Of a DNA stretch of 64,000 bases, positions 25,843-34,945 are shown in pieces. A program made the position numbers and the translations under genes. This DNA comes from Sphingobacterium humi (GTDB lineage: Bacteria; Bacteroidota; Bacteroidia; Sphingobacteriales; Sphingobacteriaceae). The stretch is from NCBI RefSeq assembly GCF_009768885.1, contig NZ_WSQA01000013.1, positions 62,001 through 126,000 of the forward strand. The letters run 5' to 3'. The notes below the pieces were generated by a model. The model had not been told where the DNA came from, did not search any database, and saw only the letters and a program-made list of their open reading frames with translations. Within the stretch, counting starts at the first letter, position 1. Every line of letters begins with the position of its first letter.

Positions 25843-26942
25843 TATGGGTTAAGGCTATAGACTAAAGTAAACTGTTTTCCGGCTTGGGCATCCAGGCTTA
25901 ACTTTCCGCCGGGCAGGGGCTTTCCTTGGTAAGTAAAAGACCCTGCTCCTTCCAGCTGCGTAGGCTGGAAAGTTAGTGCTTGTTTTAAGTTTGGGATGCG
26001 GAAGGCGCGGATAATCTCCTTTCCTTCCGGCGCCAAGCTGATGGTTTCAAACACGTCTTGCCCGGCCAGGCTGTAGCGGAATTCCAAATGACCATCTTTC
26101 AATAATTTATAGCCTTTGAATTTAGGTTTCTCCGCATGTGCAGTGCTTCCAATTTGCAGTGTGGGCAGCGCACCTTCGCGGTAGAAGATGTCGCCCAATA
26201 CTTTCGCCTTGGCATCTTTATGGCCTTTCCAAATGGCGGTAAAATCTAGAAAATCACCGGACCAGATGTAACGCAGCTTGCAATGGGTGGCATCCCAACA
26301 GAAGGCAAGCTGATCGCTGAGGCGAACGGCAAAAGCGGCAGGGCTCGCCCCTTCCATATAGGTGCGGTAATAATAGGGAGGTTTTTGCTCGAAAGGATGA
26401 TCTTGATGGGCATGATGCGCATGGGCATTGGCCGCATTGCTTGGCGGGATGTTCTTATCCTGCGCTAGGCTTGGCATTTTCCCCGATTTATTGACATACA
26501 TGGCCCCATACATGATATAGCCGTGCCCGGGTAAGGTACATACATACGGATATACCCCCTCTTCTAGGGGCGCCTTAAAGTTCAGGGTTCCTGTTTGCCC
26601 GGCATGCAAAATCTTGGTATGCCATAAGATGGCTTTGCTTTCCGGAATATAATCTTTCGCCATGCCTTTAGCCCCCATATTGGTTGCTAAATCGACCACT
26701 TCTACCCGTGTTCCGGGTTTTAACAGGAGCAGGTTGTGGTCCATATCATCGTTGTTTTGAAAATGGAGGGTAACCTGCTGCCCCGGTTGCACATGGAAAC
26801 GGGGGATATCAAATTGTAGACCCGGCAATACGGAGATTTTGATTTCCTTTTTTGCTGCTTGCTCGTCTTTTCCTTGGTTTCTATACCCTTGGCTAAGAAC
26901 CAGGAGTAGCCCCAAGAGCAGCAGTGCATAATTTTTATTCAT
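25842..26942 (-). CDS. Periplasmic cupredoxin fusion protein
   Basis: 366 residues with a signal peptide. Residues about 32-152 are an azurin/auracyanin-type cupredoxin: ligands appear as His in NNDDMDHNLLLLKPG and then C-x4-H-x3-M in CTLPGHGYIM, the classic type 1 copper pattern. The His-rich linker NAANAHAHHAHQDHPFEQ follows. The last 170 residues are a beta-rich domain (AFAVRLSDQLAFCWDATHCKLRYIWSGDFLDF) also found beside such proteins. It is probably an electron carrier for the dehydrogenase-like neighbour, with which it overlaps by one base. Confidence 0.86.
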   Translation of the reverse strand: MNKNYALLLLGLLLVLSQGYRNQGKDEQAAKKEIKISVLPGLQFDIPRFHVQPGQQVTLHFQNNDDMDHNLLLLKPGTRVEVVDLATNMGAKGMAKDYIPESKAILWHTKILHAGQTGTLNFKAPLEEGVYPYVCTLPGHGYIMYGAMYVNKSGKMPSLAQDKNIPPSNAANAHAHHAHQDHPFEQKPPYYYRTYMEGASPAAFAVRLSDQLAFCWDATHCKLRYIWSGDFLDFTAIWKGHKDAKAKVLGDIFYREGALPTLQIGSTAHAEKPKFKGYKLLKDGHLEFRYSLAGQDVFETISLAPEGKEIIRAFRIPNLKQALTFQPTQLEGAGSFTYQGKPLPGGKLSLDAQAGKQFTLVYSLNP

Positions 26943-26959
26943 AATTTAGGTTTAGCGGG

Positions 26960-28348
26960 TTAGTCTTTCAGTCCTAAAAAAGCTTTGTAATGGGTAGATA
27001 CGGTCATCATGCCACCCATCTTTTCAAAGAAGCTGGCATCGAGATGAAACACCCCATCGCGCGCCTGTGTCCAGGAGGCCTCCGGGAATGGGTGCTTCTG
27101 CTTCATTGCTTCCCAAGCCACATAATTCATATCGCCATTGGTTTCCATCAGCCCCATGCCCAAGCCTGGGAAAGGCGGCAAGCTGGCGGCAATAATCTTA
27201 TTCCACTCAATGAGCACCGGATTGACGGTCAGGTCCGAGCATAAGCAAGGGATCTGATGATCATGGGCCACTTTGGCAATTTTTATGGTTTGACTTAAGG
27301 TTTTGGCAATTCCTTTTAAGATAAATGCCTTATAGCCTAGTTTTATTTTCTTCAGGGCATCTTGTTCATTGTGTACACTTTCGTCGGCACCGACAATAAG
27401 GCCTAAGTCGCCTACATGTTCCGTATTAGCTTCCACAAAGGGCTCTTCATAGAACAAAATCCGGTCGAAAGCGCCAATTTGCTTGGCATAGTCTAAATAG
27501 GCCTTTAGGGTTGCTTTCTTTTCATAGCGACCGTTCGCATCCATAGTATAATACATCCTTTTGTTGCTGTTTATCCTTTTTAAGGTCGCATTAATGGTTT
27601 CATGGATTTCCTTTAGGCGAACCTGATCCTGTTTCAACATGCTCGCTTGATCGCCGGGGCTACCTGTTTTTAGCTTGAACACAAAATAACCGGCTTCCAC
27701 GGCTTGCTCAATATCGCTGAGCGGCATGTTGTAGGAAATCTGGAACATGACGGCTACCTTATCGTTCTGATGGCTAAAGGCCGATTTATAGGGCGCGGGA
27801 ATGAGTTCATGAAAGGTGCTGAGGTTCTTTTGCTTCGCATAGAGCATCCACATGGCATTGTCAACACTCACCAGGGCGTTGAATACAAAATTGATATTGA
27901 GCTTAGCTTGTCCCGTTAGGGTTTTTCCTTCTTGGTATAGCCAAGGCAGCAGGGCATCTAAAGCCGCCACGGGGTTTTCGAAGGATTTATCTTTTAACCA
28001 AGTTAAAGCGCGGTTGCTTAAGGCAAACATCCAGGCATTGCCATTGGCCTCCGATGTAGAGGCAAAGACATCCGCATCGCCATAAAGCACGCTTTGGGTG
28101 GCCAAGCCAACCCCATACTGTCCCTTGGCGCCTTCCAGTAGCACCACGGTTTGCCATAGTTCCGTTAAAAAGGCGCCTTTAAACCCAAAAGGGAAGCGCA
28201 GTTTTTCACGTTCAAAATCGGAGCTTACTTTCCGGATAGTCAATTGATCCATCATCATTGTTTTGCTGTTCAGGCTGGGCTGTTGCAGAAGGCCATGCGT
28301 TGTGACGCAGAGCAAAGCGCAGCGCTCTATAAATTCTCTTCGATCCAT
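26960..28348 (-). CDS. Enolase-superfamily enzyme, mandelate racemase/MLE type
   Basis: About 462 residues from MDRREF, a twin-arginine-like start (DRREFIERCALLC) that suggests Tat export. The barrel shows KxK in YFVFKLKTG, metal ligands Asp in MDANGRY, Glu in LFYEEPFVEAN and Asp/Glu in VGADESVHNEQ, and a later Lys in FILKGIAKTL. The substrate cannot be told from these; the group includes muconate cycloisomerases, epimerases and sugar-acid dehydratases. At about 460 residues it is longer than the usual 370-400. It lies 17 bases upstream of the cupredoxin gene and probably leads this operon. Confidence 0.85.
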   Translation of the reverse strand: MDRREFIERCALLCVTTHGLLQQPSLNSKTMMMDQLTIRKVSSDFEREKLRFPFGFKGAFLTELWQTVVLLEGAKGQYGVGLATQSVLYGDADVFASTSEANGNAWMFALSNRALTWLKDKSFENPVAALDALLPWLYQEGKTLTGQAKLNINFVFNALVSVDNAMWMLYAKQKNLSTFHELIPAPYKSAFSHQNDKVAVMFQISYNMPLSDIEQAVEAGYFVFKLKTGSPGDQASMLKQDQVRLKEIHETINATLKRINSNKRMYYTMDANGRYEKKATLKAYLDYAKQIGAFDRILFYEEPFVEANTEHVGDLGLIVGADESVHNEQDALKKIKLGYKAFILKGIAKTLSQTIKIAKVAHDHQIPCLCSDLTVNPVLIEWNKIIAASLPPFPGLGMGLMETNGDMNYVAWEAMKQKHPFPEASWTQARDGVFHLDASFFEKMGGMMTVSTHYKAFLGLKD

Positions 28349-28624
28349 GTTGCTGTTCCTAGCTATGTGTCTAAATTCAGGTCTATCCCCCAAAGGGTAA
28401 TTCCATTTGGCACATGCCATTGGTTATTATCGGGCTGAAGCTTTATGGTTTGAGGTTTAGATTCCGTTGTTCCTTGCGTTATCCGTTTACGTACACGGTA
28501 GGTAAGCGTATGCAAGGCTATTGGGCGGTGTTCTTACATCTGTTTCGGCATAAAGTGTCAGGCTAATAGCCACTAAGCTAAAAGTATAAATCAGAAAATA
28601 CAAATTTTATCGAAAAATTCCGCC

Positions 28625-29248
28625 TTACTTACTGATGCTTTGCGAGCCTAAGTATTTGATTTCTACCCTTCTATTTTTGGCTCTACCATCTGGATTATCG
28701 GCACCATTGGCCAAGGTATTCTCGGCAACAGGGTCTTTTTCGCCCAAGCCTTGTGTTCGAAAATTATTCGGCAAGCCCTTCGCTAGCAACCAGTCTTTTA
28801 CGGCATTAGCACGTCTTAAAGACAGTTTTTCGTTATAGGCATCATCGCCTTTGGAATCGGTATAGCCGGTAATTTCTACGGGCTCTTGCCCCAGTTTTTG
28901 CAATTGGGCAGCCAAGGCTTCCAAAGCAGGTTCGGCCTCGGGTTTCAGCAGTGCCTTATCAAAATCAAATAATTGATCGGCAGCCAGACTAATCTCGGTG
29001 TTTAGGCCACTTTGCCCGGCAGTAAGGCTACTTCCGCCCGCCGTTAAATTGCTATTCCCGGTAGACACCTCGCTCTGTTGGGTATAGAGCGTATCGCTTT
29101 GTGTTTCCAAGGCTGTACCGGCACTTGGGCTTTCTTGGGGCTCGGTCGATGCAGTTGCTTTCGTTTCGGCTTGTTTAGCATCCGGCGATTGACAACTAGC
29201 CATGCCCAGCGCAAAGCTGAGCATGGATATGGCATATATGTAACGCAT
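28625..29248 (-). CDS. OmpA-family lipoprotein
   Basis: 207 residues with lipobox MASC (Cys19). A Ser/Thr/Gly/Gln-rich linker (about 20-85, including tandem LTAGGSSLTAGQSGL) leads to a C-terminal OmpA domain: QLFDFDKALLKPEAE, ITGYTDSKGDDAYNEKLSLRRANAVKDWL and the closing NRRVEI. It is probably a peptidoglycan-binding outer-membrane lipoprotein. It follows the next gene upstream by two bases and is surely co-transcribed with it. Confidence 0.9.
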   Translation of the reverse strand: MRYIYAISMLSFALGMASCQSPDAKQAETKATASTEPQESPSAGTALETQSDTLYTQQSEVSTGNSNLTAGGSSLTAGQSGLNTEISLAADQLFDFDKALLKPEAEPALEALAAQLQKLGQEPVEITGYTDSKGDDAYNEKLSLRRANAVKDWLLAKGLPNNFRTQGLGEKDPVAENTLANGADNPDGRAKNRRVEIKYLGSQSISK

Positions 29249-29250
29249 GA

Positions 29251-29808
29251 TTATCGGGTTATCGGTAAAGCATCAAAATTTCCATATTTCCCTACCGTCA
29301 GGCTGATGGTTTTACTATCGGCAGGCGGTACGGCAAATCTAAAGGTAATGATCAGCATCTCATCGCTGCCCATAAAGCGTAATCTTTTGCCTTCAGAGTT
29401 GACTGGTGTGATCATGAAGCGGCCGGAATCATCTTTCAGCAAGCTGTTTTTCTTGGCGGTGGCATCGTCGATAAAATAGATGTCTTCCGCAGGCACATTC
29501 AAATCAAGGAGTCTTTTTTCGGGATTTTCTAAAACCAATTCCACATTCAGAATACTACCCACCACAGCGACCTTGGTTACATTTAACACGCCTTTGTCAA
29601 TCTGTTTACTGGCAATAACATTGCTGAGCTTTGCTGGTACTTCCTTTTTCTCTTCTTGAATAACCACTTGGCTTTCTGTAGGGGCTGTTGTTGCCGTGCT
29701 TGTTTCTGTTTCTTCTGCAGCTTCTTTCTGCTCTTGCTTTGCCCCATTGGAACATGCAGCAAATAAAAGGGCAGCCAAACCCATGGACATGATACTTACT
29801 CTTTTCAT
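29251..29808 (-). CDS. Hypothetical lipoprotein
   Basis: About 185 residues from MKRVSIMSMG; the lipobox is FAAC. A low-complexity Glu/Thr-rich stretch (about 25-60) precedes a beta-rich domain (NVTKVAVVGSILNVELVLENPEKRLLDLNVPAEDIYFIDD). It has no recognised family. It is two bases upstream of an OmpA lipoprotein, so the pair may work together in the envelope. The longer frame adds 16 residues that do not form part of the signal. Confidence 0.8.
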   Translation of the reverse strand: MKRVSIMSMGLAALLFAACSNGAKQEQKEAAEETETSTATTAPTESQVVIQEEKKEVPAKLSNVIASKQIDKGVLNVTKVAVVGSILNVELVLENPEKRLLDLNVPAEDIYFIDDATAKKNSLLKDDSGRFMITPVNSEGKRLRFMGSDEMLIITFRFAVPPADSKTISLTVGKYGNFDALPITR

Positions 29809-29982
29809 AGTGATGTTATTAAGTTTATTGTTATAGTTAGAATTACAAGCCTTCAATTACTATACCAATTGCCTAATAATAACTTATACGCTATTGCTAA
29901 CATGGGCTTCCCTTGCGCTAAACTTCCTGCAAGATTTAATTAGTATTTCTTAATTTTAAAGCAGAAATAACCGAAATTAATT

Positions 29983-31362
29983 ATGAGTAACTTACCCTGG
30001 GCAGAGCCCTACAAAGTAAAAATGGTAGAAGAAATTTTTAGATCTACCCGCGAGCAAAGAGAACAATGGATAGAAGAAGAAGGTTATAACCTGTTTAACC
30101 TGGCCAGTGATCGTGTTTTTATTGACCTGTTGACGGATAGTGGAACAGGCGCCATGTCGGATAAGCAATGGGCAGAAATGATGATGGGCGATGAAAGCTA
30201 TGCCGGTTCCCAGTCTTACCTTAAACTACGCGAAGTCGTACGCCATACCTTAGGTTTTCCTTATTTCCTGCCCACCCATCAAGGCCGTGCTGCCGAGAAT
30301 GTGCTGTTCAGTATTTTGGTAAAAGAGGATAATATTGTACCTGGAAACACCCATTTCGATACCACCAAAGGACATATTGAGTTCCGAAAAGCCCATGCCG
30401 TCGATTGTACGATTGAGGAGGCTTTCGACATCAATGACCTGCATCCTTTCAAAGGAAATATCGACCTAGCCAAGCTAGAGGACATTTATAAAAGCCATCC
30501 AAAAGAACAGATTCCCTTCTGTATGATTACGGTGACCTGTAACTCCTCGGGCGGACAACCCGTATCCATGGAAAATATTAAGGCCGTAAAAGCTTTATCG
30601 GATAAATATGATATTCCGGTATTTATCGATGCGGCGCGCTTTGCCGAAAACGCCTATTTTATTAAAGAGCGTGAAGAGGCCTATCGGGATTATAGCATCA
30701 AGGAAATCGTGAAAGAGATGTTTTCCTATAGCGATGGCTTTACCATGTCGGCCAAGAAAGATGGTTTGGTGAATATTGGCGGCCTATTGGGGCTACGCGA
30801 TGAACAGCTCTATCGTAAATGTGGAAACATGGGTATTATCTACGAAGGATTTATTACCTACGGCGGATTAGCAGGGCGTGATTTGGCGGCCTTGGCCCAA
30901 GGCTTAATGGAATCTACCGAGCTGCCTTATCTGAAAGCCCGTATAGATCAGGTAGAATACCTGGGCAAAAAATTATTGGAATATGGCATTCCGGTGCAAC
31001 AACCAATTGGTGGCCATGCGGTATTTGTGGATGCCTTGAACTTCTTACCGAACGTGCCAAGAGCAGAATACCCGGCACAAACCTTAGCCATTGAGCTGTA
31101 TAAGGAAGCTGGTGTTCGGGGTGTGGAAGTGGGTACCCTATTAGCCGACCGGGATCCGGAAACCCGTCAGGATCGTTTTCCGAAACTGGAATTATTACGC
31201 CTGGCGATTCCGCGCAGAACCTATTCCTACAAGCATTTGGACTATGTGGCTGCTGCATTAAAGAATATTTTTGACCGCCGGGAGGAGATTCGCTCCGGAC
31301 TAGAGATTGTTTGGGAATCGGATATCCTGCGGCACTTTACCATCTTACTGAAGAAGAAATAA
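29983..31362 (+). CDS. tnaA: Tryptophanase (beta-eliminating lyase)
   Basis: A 459-residue PLP enzyme that splits L-tryptophan into indole, pyruvate and ammonia. Family blocks are IDLLTDSGTGAMSDKQWAEMMMGDESYAGS, LPTHQGRAAEN and MSAKKDGLVNIGG with PLP lysine K259. It is a tryptophanase rather than a tyrosine phenol-lyase: it has HFDTTKGH with Asp126 where phenol-lyases have Thr, and VRGVEVG where they have an Arg that binds the phenol. No tnaB permease or tnaC-type leader was seen nearby. The gene is monocistronic, divergent from the lipoprotein pair. Confidence 0.88.
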   Translation: MSNLPWAEPYKVKMVEEIFRSTREQREQWIEEEGYNLFNLASDRVFIDLLTDSGTGAMSDKQWAEMMMGDESYAGSQSYLKLREVVRHTLGFPYFLPTHQGRAAENVLFSILVKEDNIVPGNTHFDTTKGHIEFRKAHAVDCTIEEAFDINDLHPFKGNIDLAKLEDIYKSHPKEQIPFCMITVTCNSSGGQPVSMENIKAVKALSDKYDIPVFIDAARFAENAYFIKEREEAYRDYSIKEIVKEMFSYSDGFTMSAKKDGLVNIGGLLGLRDEQLYRKCGNMGIIYEGFITYGGLAGRDLAALAQGLMESTELPYLKARIDQVEYLGKKLLEYGIPVQQPIGGHAVFVDALNFLPNVPRAEYPAQTLAIELYKEAGVRGVEVGTLLADRDPETRQDRFPKLELLRLAIPRRTYSYKHLDYVAAALKNIFDRREEIRSGLEIVWESDILRHFTILLKKK

Positions 31363-31433
31363 GAATTTGATAGACAATGGGATAGCATGACACCTCATGA
31401 TAGTTAAGCCAAGCCGCTTTTGTATCTTGGAAT

Positions 31434-32591
31434 ATGCGCATCCTCTTGTTTATCCTCAGTTTAGGGATTTCCCTAGCCGCCCTCGGACAGCAGCCTCAAC
31501 AGGCGAAGCCCAAGGGGCCTGTTCAATTCAGTAAGAAGAAGATTTCTTCAGAAACATATGAGTCAGTCGGCGTCTTTGACGTCAATGGCGATGGACAGCT
31601 AGACTTGGTATCGGGTGCCTTTTGGTATCAGGGTCCGGGTTTTGTCCGTCGCCATTTTATTATGGAGATTCCCCGCAAGCAGGAATATTGGGACGACTTT
31701 GCCACCATCCCAATGGATGTGAACGGCGATGGCAACATGGACTACCTGATGGGTGGATGGTTCGCCGGCACCCTATATTGGGTGGAGAACCCCGGAGAAA
31801 AGGGAAACTGGAAACAGCATGCCATCGATAGCACGGGCAATATTGAGACCATCCGCGCCTTTGACCTCGATGGCGACGGACAACTGGAGATTATACCCAA
31901 TACCCCTCGCAAAGCTTTAAAATATTACAAACTAAACCTCGATGCCCAAGGCAAGGGCAATGGCACATTTACCAGAGTGGATGTAGCGCCCAACCATGGC
32001 CACGGCTTGGGTTTTGGGGATATAAACGGCGATAAGCGCATAGATATCGTGTTGGACAATGGCTGGCTGGAAGCCCCGGCAAAACCCGATGGAAAATGGG
32101 TATTGCATCAGGATTTCAGCTTTCACGATGCCAGTATTCCAATCCTGGTTCAGGACATTAATCAGGACGGCTTAAACGATCTTATCGTGGGACAAGGACA
32201 TGGCTACGGTTTGGATTGGTATGAGCAGCAAAAAGATGCGAAAGGGAAAAGAACCTGGAAAAAACATCCGATAGATCCATTTAACTCGCAATATCATACG
32301 ATGGAATGGCTGGATATCGATGACGATGGCGAAGAAGAATTGATTACCGGGAAACGCTTTCGGGCGCATAATGGTGGGGACCCCGGTGCGAATGACCCCT
32401 ATGGGCTTTATTATTTTAAATGGAACGGTGCCTCCTTCACGAAGAACATCATTAGCTATGGCCCGATTGGCGAAGGGAAAGGTGCCGGGATTTACTTTTC
32501 CGTTGCAGACCTACTCAATACCGGCCGAAAAGATGTTATTGTGGCCGGCAAAGACGGGCTTTATGTGTTTTATAATGAGGGGCAGCAATAG
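31434..32591 (+). CDS. Secreted FG-GAP/VCBS repeat protein
   Basis: A 385-residue protein with a signal peptide ending AALGQ. At least six calcium-binding repeats are visible: DVNGDGQLDLVSG, DVNGDGNMDYLMGG, DLDGDGQLEIIPN, DINGDKRIDIVLD, DINQDGLNDLIVG and DIDDDGEEELITG, giving a seven-bladed propeller of FG-GAP type. Such proteins bind ligands or carbohydrates outside the cell; no catalytic site is apparent. It follows tnaA by 71 bases, but a functional link is not evident. Confidence 0.85.
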   Translation: MRILLFILSLGISLAALGQQPQQAKPKGPVQFSKKKISSETYESVGVFDVNGDGQLDLVSGAFWYQGPGFVRRHFIMEIPRKQEYWDDFATIPMDVNGDGNMDYLMGGWFAGTLYWVENPGEKGNWKQHAIDSTGNIETIRAFDLDGDGQLEIIPNTPRKALKYYKLNLDAQGKGNGTFTRVDVAPNHGHGLGFGDINGDKRIDIVLDNGWLEAPAKPDGKWVLHQDFSFHDASIPILVQDINQDGLNDLIVGQGHGYGLDWYEQQKDAKGKRTWKKHPIDPFNSQYHTMEWLDIDDDGEEELITGKRFRAHNGGDPGANDPYGLYYFKWNGASFTKNIISYGPIGEGKGAGIYFSVADLLNTGRKDVIVAGKDGLYVFYNEGQQ

Positions 32592-32632
32592 GATTTATAT
32601 CTTAGGGCTAAATTTCCTTTGTAAATTTACCT

Positions 32633-33166
32633 ATGCGAAAAGTTTATATATACATTGCGTGCAGTTTAGATGGTTTTATTGCCAAGCCTGGAGATAACCT
32701 CAGCTTTTTATCCCTAGTGGAAAAAGAAGGTGAAGATTATGGTTATGCGCAGTTTACTGCAGGAATTGACAGCATCATTATTGGTCGAAAAACCTTCGAT
32801 TATGTGGCTCGTGAAATTGGAACTCAACATTATGACAATGGTGAATGGGACATTTATGTCATCAGTCATAAAGAAAGGGCATCAAAAGGAAGGATTCGCT
32901 TTTATTCGGGTGATATTGCAAGTCTCATTGCTACCCTAAGGAGTAAAAACGGCAAAGACATCTATTGTGACGGCGGTGCTGAAATCATCCATGAACTATT
33001 AAAAAAAGATTTAATCGATGAACTGATAATCTCCGTTATTCCTGTTTTATTAGGTGAGGGTATACGATTATTTAAAGAAGGGCGGCCGGAACAACACTTG
33101 TCATTCCTTTCGGCGAAAACGTTTGACACTGGACTTGTTCAATTGCATTATAAAAGAAATAGATAG
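32633..33166 (+). CDS. Dihydrofolate reductase-family protein (RibD C-terminal type)
   Basis: A 177-residue NADPH-dependent reductase-like protein: the start YIYIACSLDGFIAKPGDNLSFL, the cofactor segment SIIIGRKTFDYV and the CDGGAEIIHELLKKDLIDELIISVIPVLLGEGIRLF block are typical of the YyaP/YwjB group. The substrate is unknown; these are distinct from the essential DHFR. Signal sequence absent, so cytoplasmic. Confidence 0.88.
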   Translation: MRKVYIYIACSLDGFIAKPGDNLSFLSLVEKEGEDYGYAQFTAGIDSIIIGRKTFDYVAREIGTQHYDNGEWDIYVISHKERASKGRIRFYSGDIASLIATLRSKNGKDIYCDGGAEIIHELLKKDLIDELIISVIPVLLGEGIRLFKEGRPEQHLSFLSAKTFDTGLVQLHYKRNR

Positions 33167-33187
33167 TTTAATACAAAAAATTTATTT

Positions 33188-34726
33188 TTAATTCTTGTAG
33201 AACAGAGTCGGCAGGGCGGGTTTCTTCCCTTGCTGTATCGCTTTGATGTAAGGCATATAATCCTTTTTATACCATGCTATATTTACGCGAAAGCGATCTG
33301 TCAATCGGCTTTCGAGCTGCTTATGTACTTTCATTGCGGCATCTAACCTATTCTGTTGTACATAATGGTAAATAAACAGGAGGCTGATGCTGTATAAATT
33401 ATTGAACAATAAGAAATCCTCAATGGGGCCGTCGGCATCAAAAATGGCCACATAAGCTTTATAAGGTTTTGCAAAGAATGCGTCGGGAAACTCTTGATGG
33501 ATCTTCTTCGGATATTGATCGCTTACTTCACTAATGTAACCTAGCAATTGATCGATAGATTTAGCTATAGTTGCCTCCTTCGCTTTCAGTGGTAGCACCC
33601 AAAGCCCTAAAAAATTAAGCTTCTTCTCGATGCTATCGGCATCGACGAATTCAAAAACATTGATACTCAAGGGTACATCTTCTATATTTAGGGATTTTTC
33701 CTGCTGTTGCCATTCCAACAGCAAGGGATGTTGCACATATTGTTTGACGGCGATGCTACTTAAGTCGACATAAAATGTCAATTCCAGAAAGAGTCGCATG
33801 GCTACGGCTTCCACATTAACATCCCGATAGAACAACCAAACGATGGTATGCCCATCCTCCGGCTTATTATCCGCTAGGAATTGCCATTGTTGTGCTTCTA
33901 AGGCGCTAGGCAACTTACTGCGGATGAGCTCAATTTTCTTCGGCAATTCCGCCAATTGCTGTTGCTCTTTTTGGTAAGCGGCAGCGATTTGCTCTACCGT
34001 CTTTTTGGGCGACATCAAGAAATCAACCTGCGCCACACGGTCTAATGCTGTACCCTCGCTGATTTCATTAAGGCGACTAGGCACCTCAAACTCAGTATCC
34101 TTCTTTTTTATTTTTAGCAGCTCATGTTTGATGAAATGGTCTCGAATACGGTTTAGATCTGCATCGCTAATCCAGTCGTTGAACTGTTTTGGAATGCCTG
34201 CTTCTGCATCGAAATCATAGGCTAAAACGCCGTTTAGAAAGGCCAGGTAAATATTATGCATCAAAGCTTTCTCACCCTGCGCCTCGGCAAGGTCTAACAT
34301 ATCTGCAAGCAGATTAGGGATGATTACTTGCTCCGGTGCTTCTGTGGCTTCCGGCCAGGCACCCTCCTTTTTCAGTCTTTCCCACAGCAAACTCCCATAG
34401 CTCGGGAAGAAATAACCGTTCTCGGTATAGGCTAAGGAGGATTCTGTTTCTGCATCAGGAATATCAATCCAGTCCTGCTCTTCTAATCCTTCAAAATAAG
34501 TGCGGTTTGCCTTATAATCGGGATGCTGTTCAATAGGAAGCTTTTTTAAATAATGGATTTGCTGAAGGTATTTAAACTTCCGCAGCTCGGTATAGCTGGT
34601 ATCAAATCTCATTTGGAATTGATACAGGTTATAAACAAAATGCCGCTGCTTTGCTTCCGGAAGATTCGATTTCTCCAGTATTCCGATAAGATCTTCAACT
34701 AAATTCTCAATGGCATGATAGGACAT
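33188..34726 (-). CDS. Hypothetical protein, 512 residues
   Basis: A soluble, mainly helical protein with no signal peptide, membrane segment or recognised motif. Helices dominate throughout, with a Gln/Glu-rich coiled stretch near 235-290 (QIAAAYQKEQQQLAELPKKIELIRSKL). It is convergent with the DHFR-like gene and followed within 20 bases by its stop. I cannot suggest a function; codon use and base composition match the host. Confidence 0.75.
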   Translation of the reverse strand: MSYHAIENLVEDLIGILEKSNLPEAKQRHFVYNLYQFQMRFDTSYTELRKFKYLQQIHYLKKLPIEQHPDYKANRTYFEGLEEQDWIDIPDAETESSLAYTENGYFFPSYGSLLWERLKKEGAWPEATEAPEQVIIPNLLADMLDLAEAQGEKALMHNIYLAFLNGVLAYDFDAEAGIPKQFNDWISDADLNRIRDHFIKHELLKIKKKDTEFEVPSRLNEISEGTALDRVAQVDFLMSPKKTVEQIAAAYQKEQQQLAELPKKIELIRSKLPSALEAQQWQFLADNKPEDGHTIVWLFYRDVNVEAVAMRLFLELTFYVDLSSIAVKQYVQHPLLLEWQQQEKSLNIEDVPLSINVFEFVDADSIEKKLNFLGLWVLPLKAKEATIAKSIDQLLGYISEVSDQYPKKIHQEFPDAFFAKPYKAYVAIFDADGPIEDFLLFNNLYSISLLFIYHYVQQNRLDAAMKVHKQLESRLTDRFRVNIAWYKKDYMPYIKAIQQGKKPALPTLFYKN

Positions 34727-34773
34727 AGACGCTGCGTATTACTTTACAAATATGGATTTAAATAGAGCTTTCA

Positions 34774-34854
34774 TTTGCTGATAACGTGTATTTTATCTTT
34801 GCTTACCCAAATGACGTGAACATTCAAGAATTAGCAAAGCAATTAGGTGCTTGA
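34774..34854 (+). promoter_or_regulatory. Orphan promoter with 12-residue open frame
   Basis: TTTG at 34774-34777, 16 bases, then TATCTTTG at 34794-34801 form a good Bacteroidota promoter. It points to a GTG at 34816 that opens a 12-codon frame (VNIQELAKQLGA) ending in TGA at 34852-34854. This looks like the start of a gene whose body has been lost, or a tiny leader peptide. Confidence 0.4.
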
Positions 34855-34883
34855 ATTATATAAATCAAATATAATAAGACTAT

Positions 34884-34919
34884 AAAAAAGGCGGAATTCG
34901 AAATAAATCGAACCCCGCC
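34884..34919 (-). terminator. Terminator of the cytochrome/HEAT gene
   Basis: On the minus strand GGCGGGGTTCGA pairs with TCGAATTCCGCC (two G-U pairs, 6-base loop), followed by TTTTTT. It lies 26 bases after the stop at 34946. Confidence 0.85.
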
Positions 34920-34945
34920 CACATGTATTATATTACCAAATTTGT

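Noticed and set aside
29983..31362. Tyrosine phenol-lyase
   Set aside because: Has Asp126 and VEVG like tryptophanases, not the Thr and Arg pattern of phenol-lyases.
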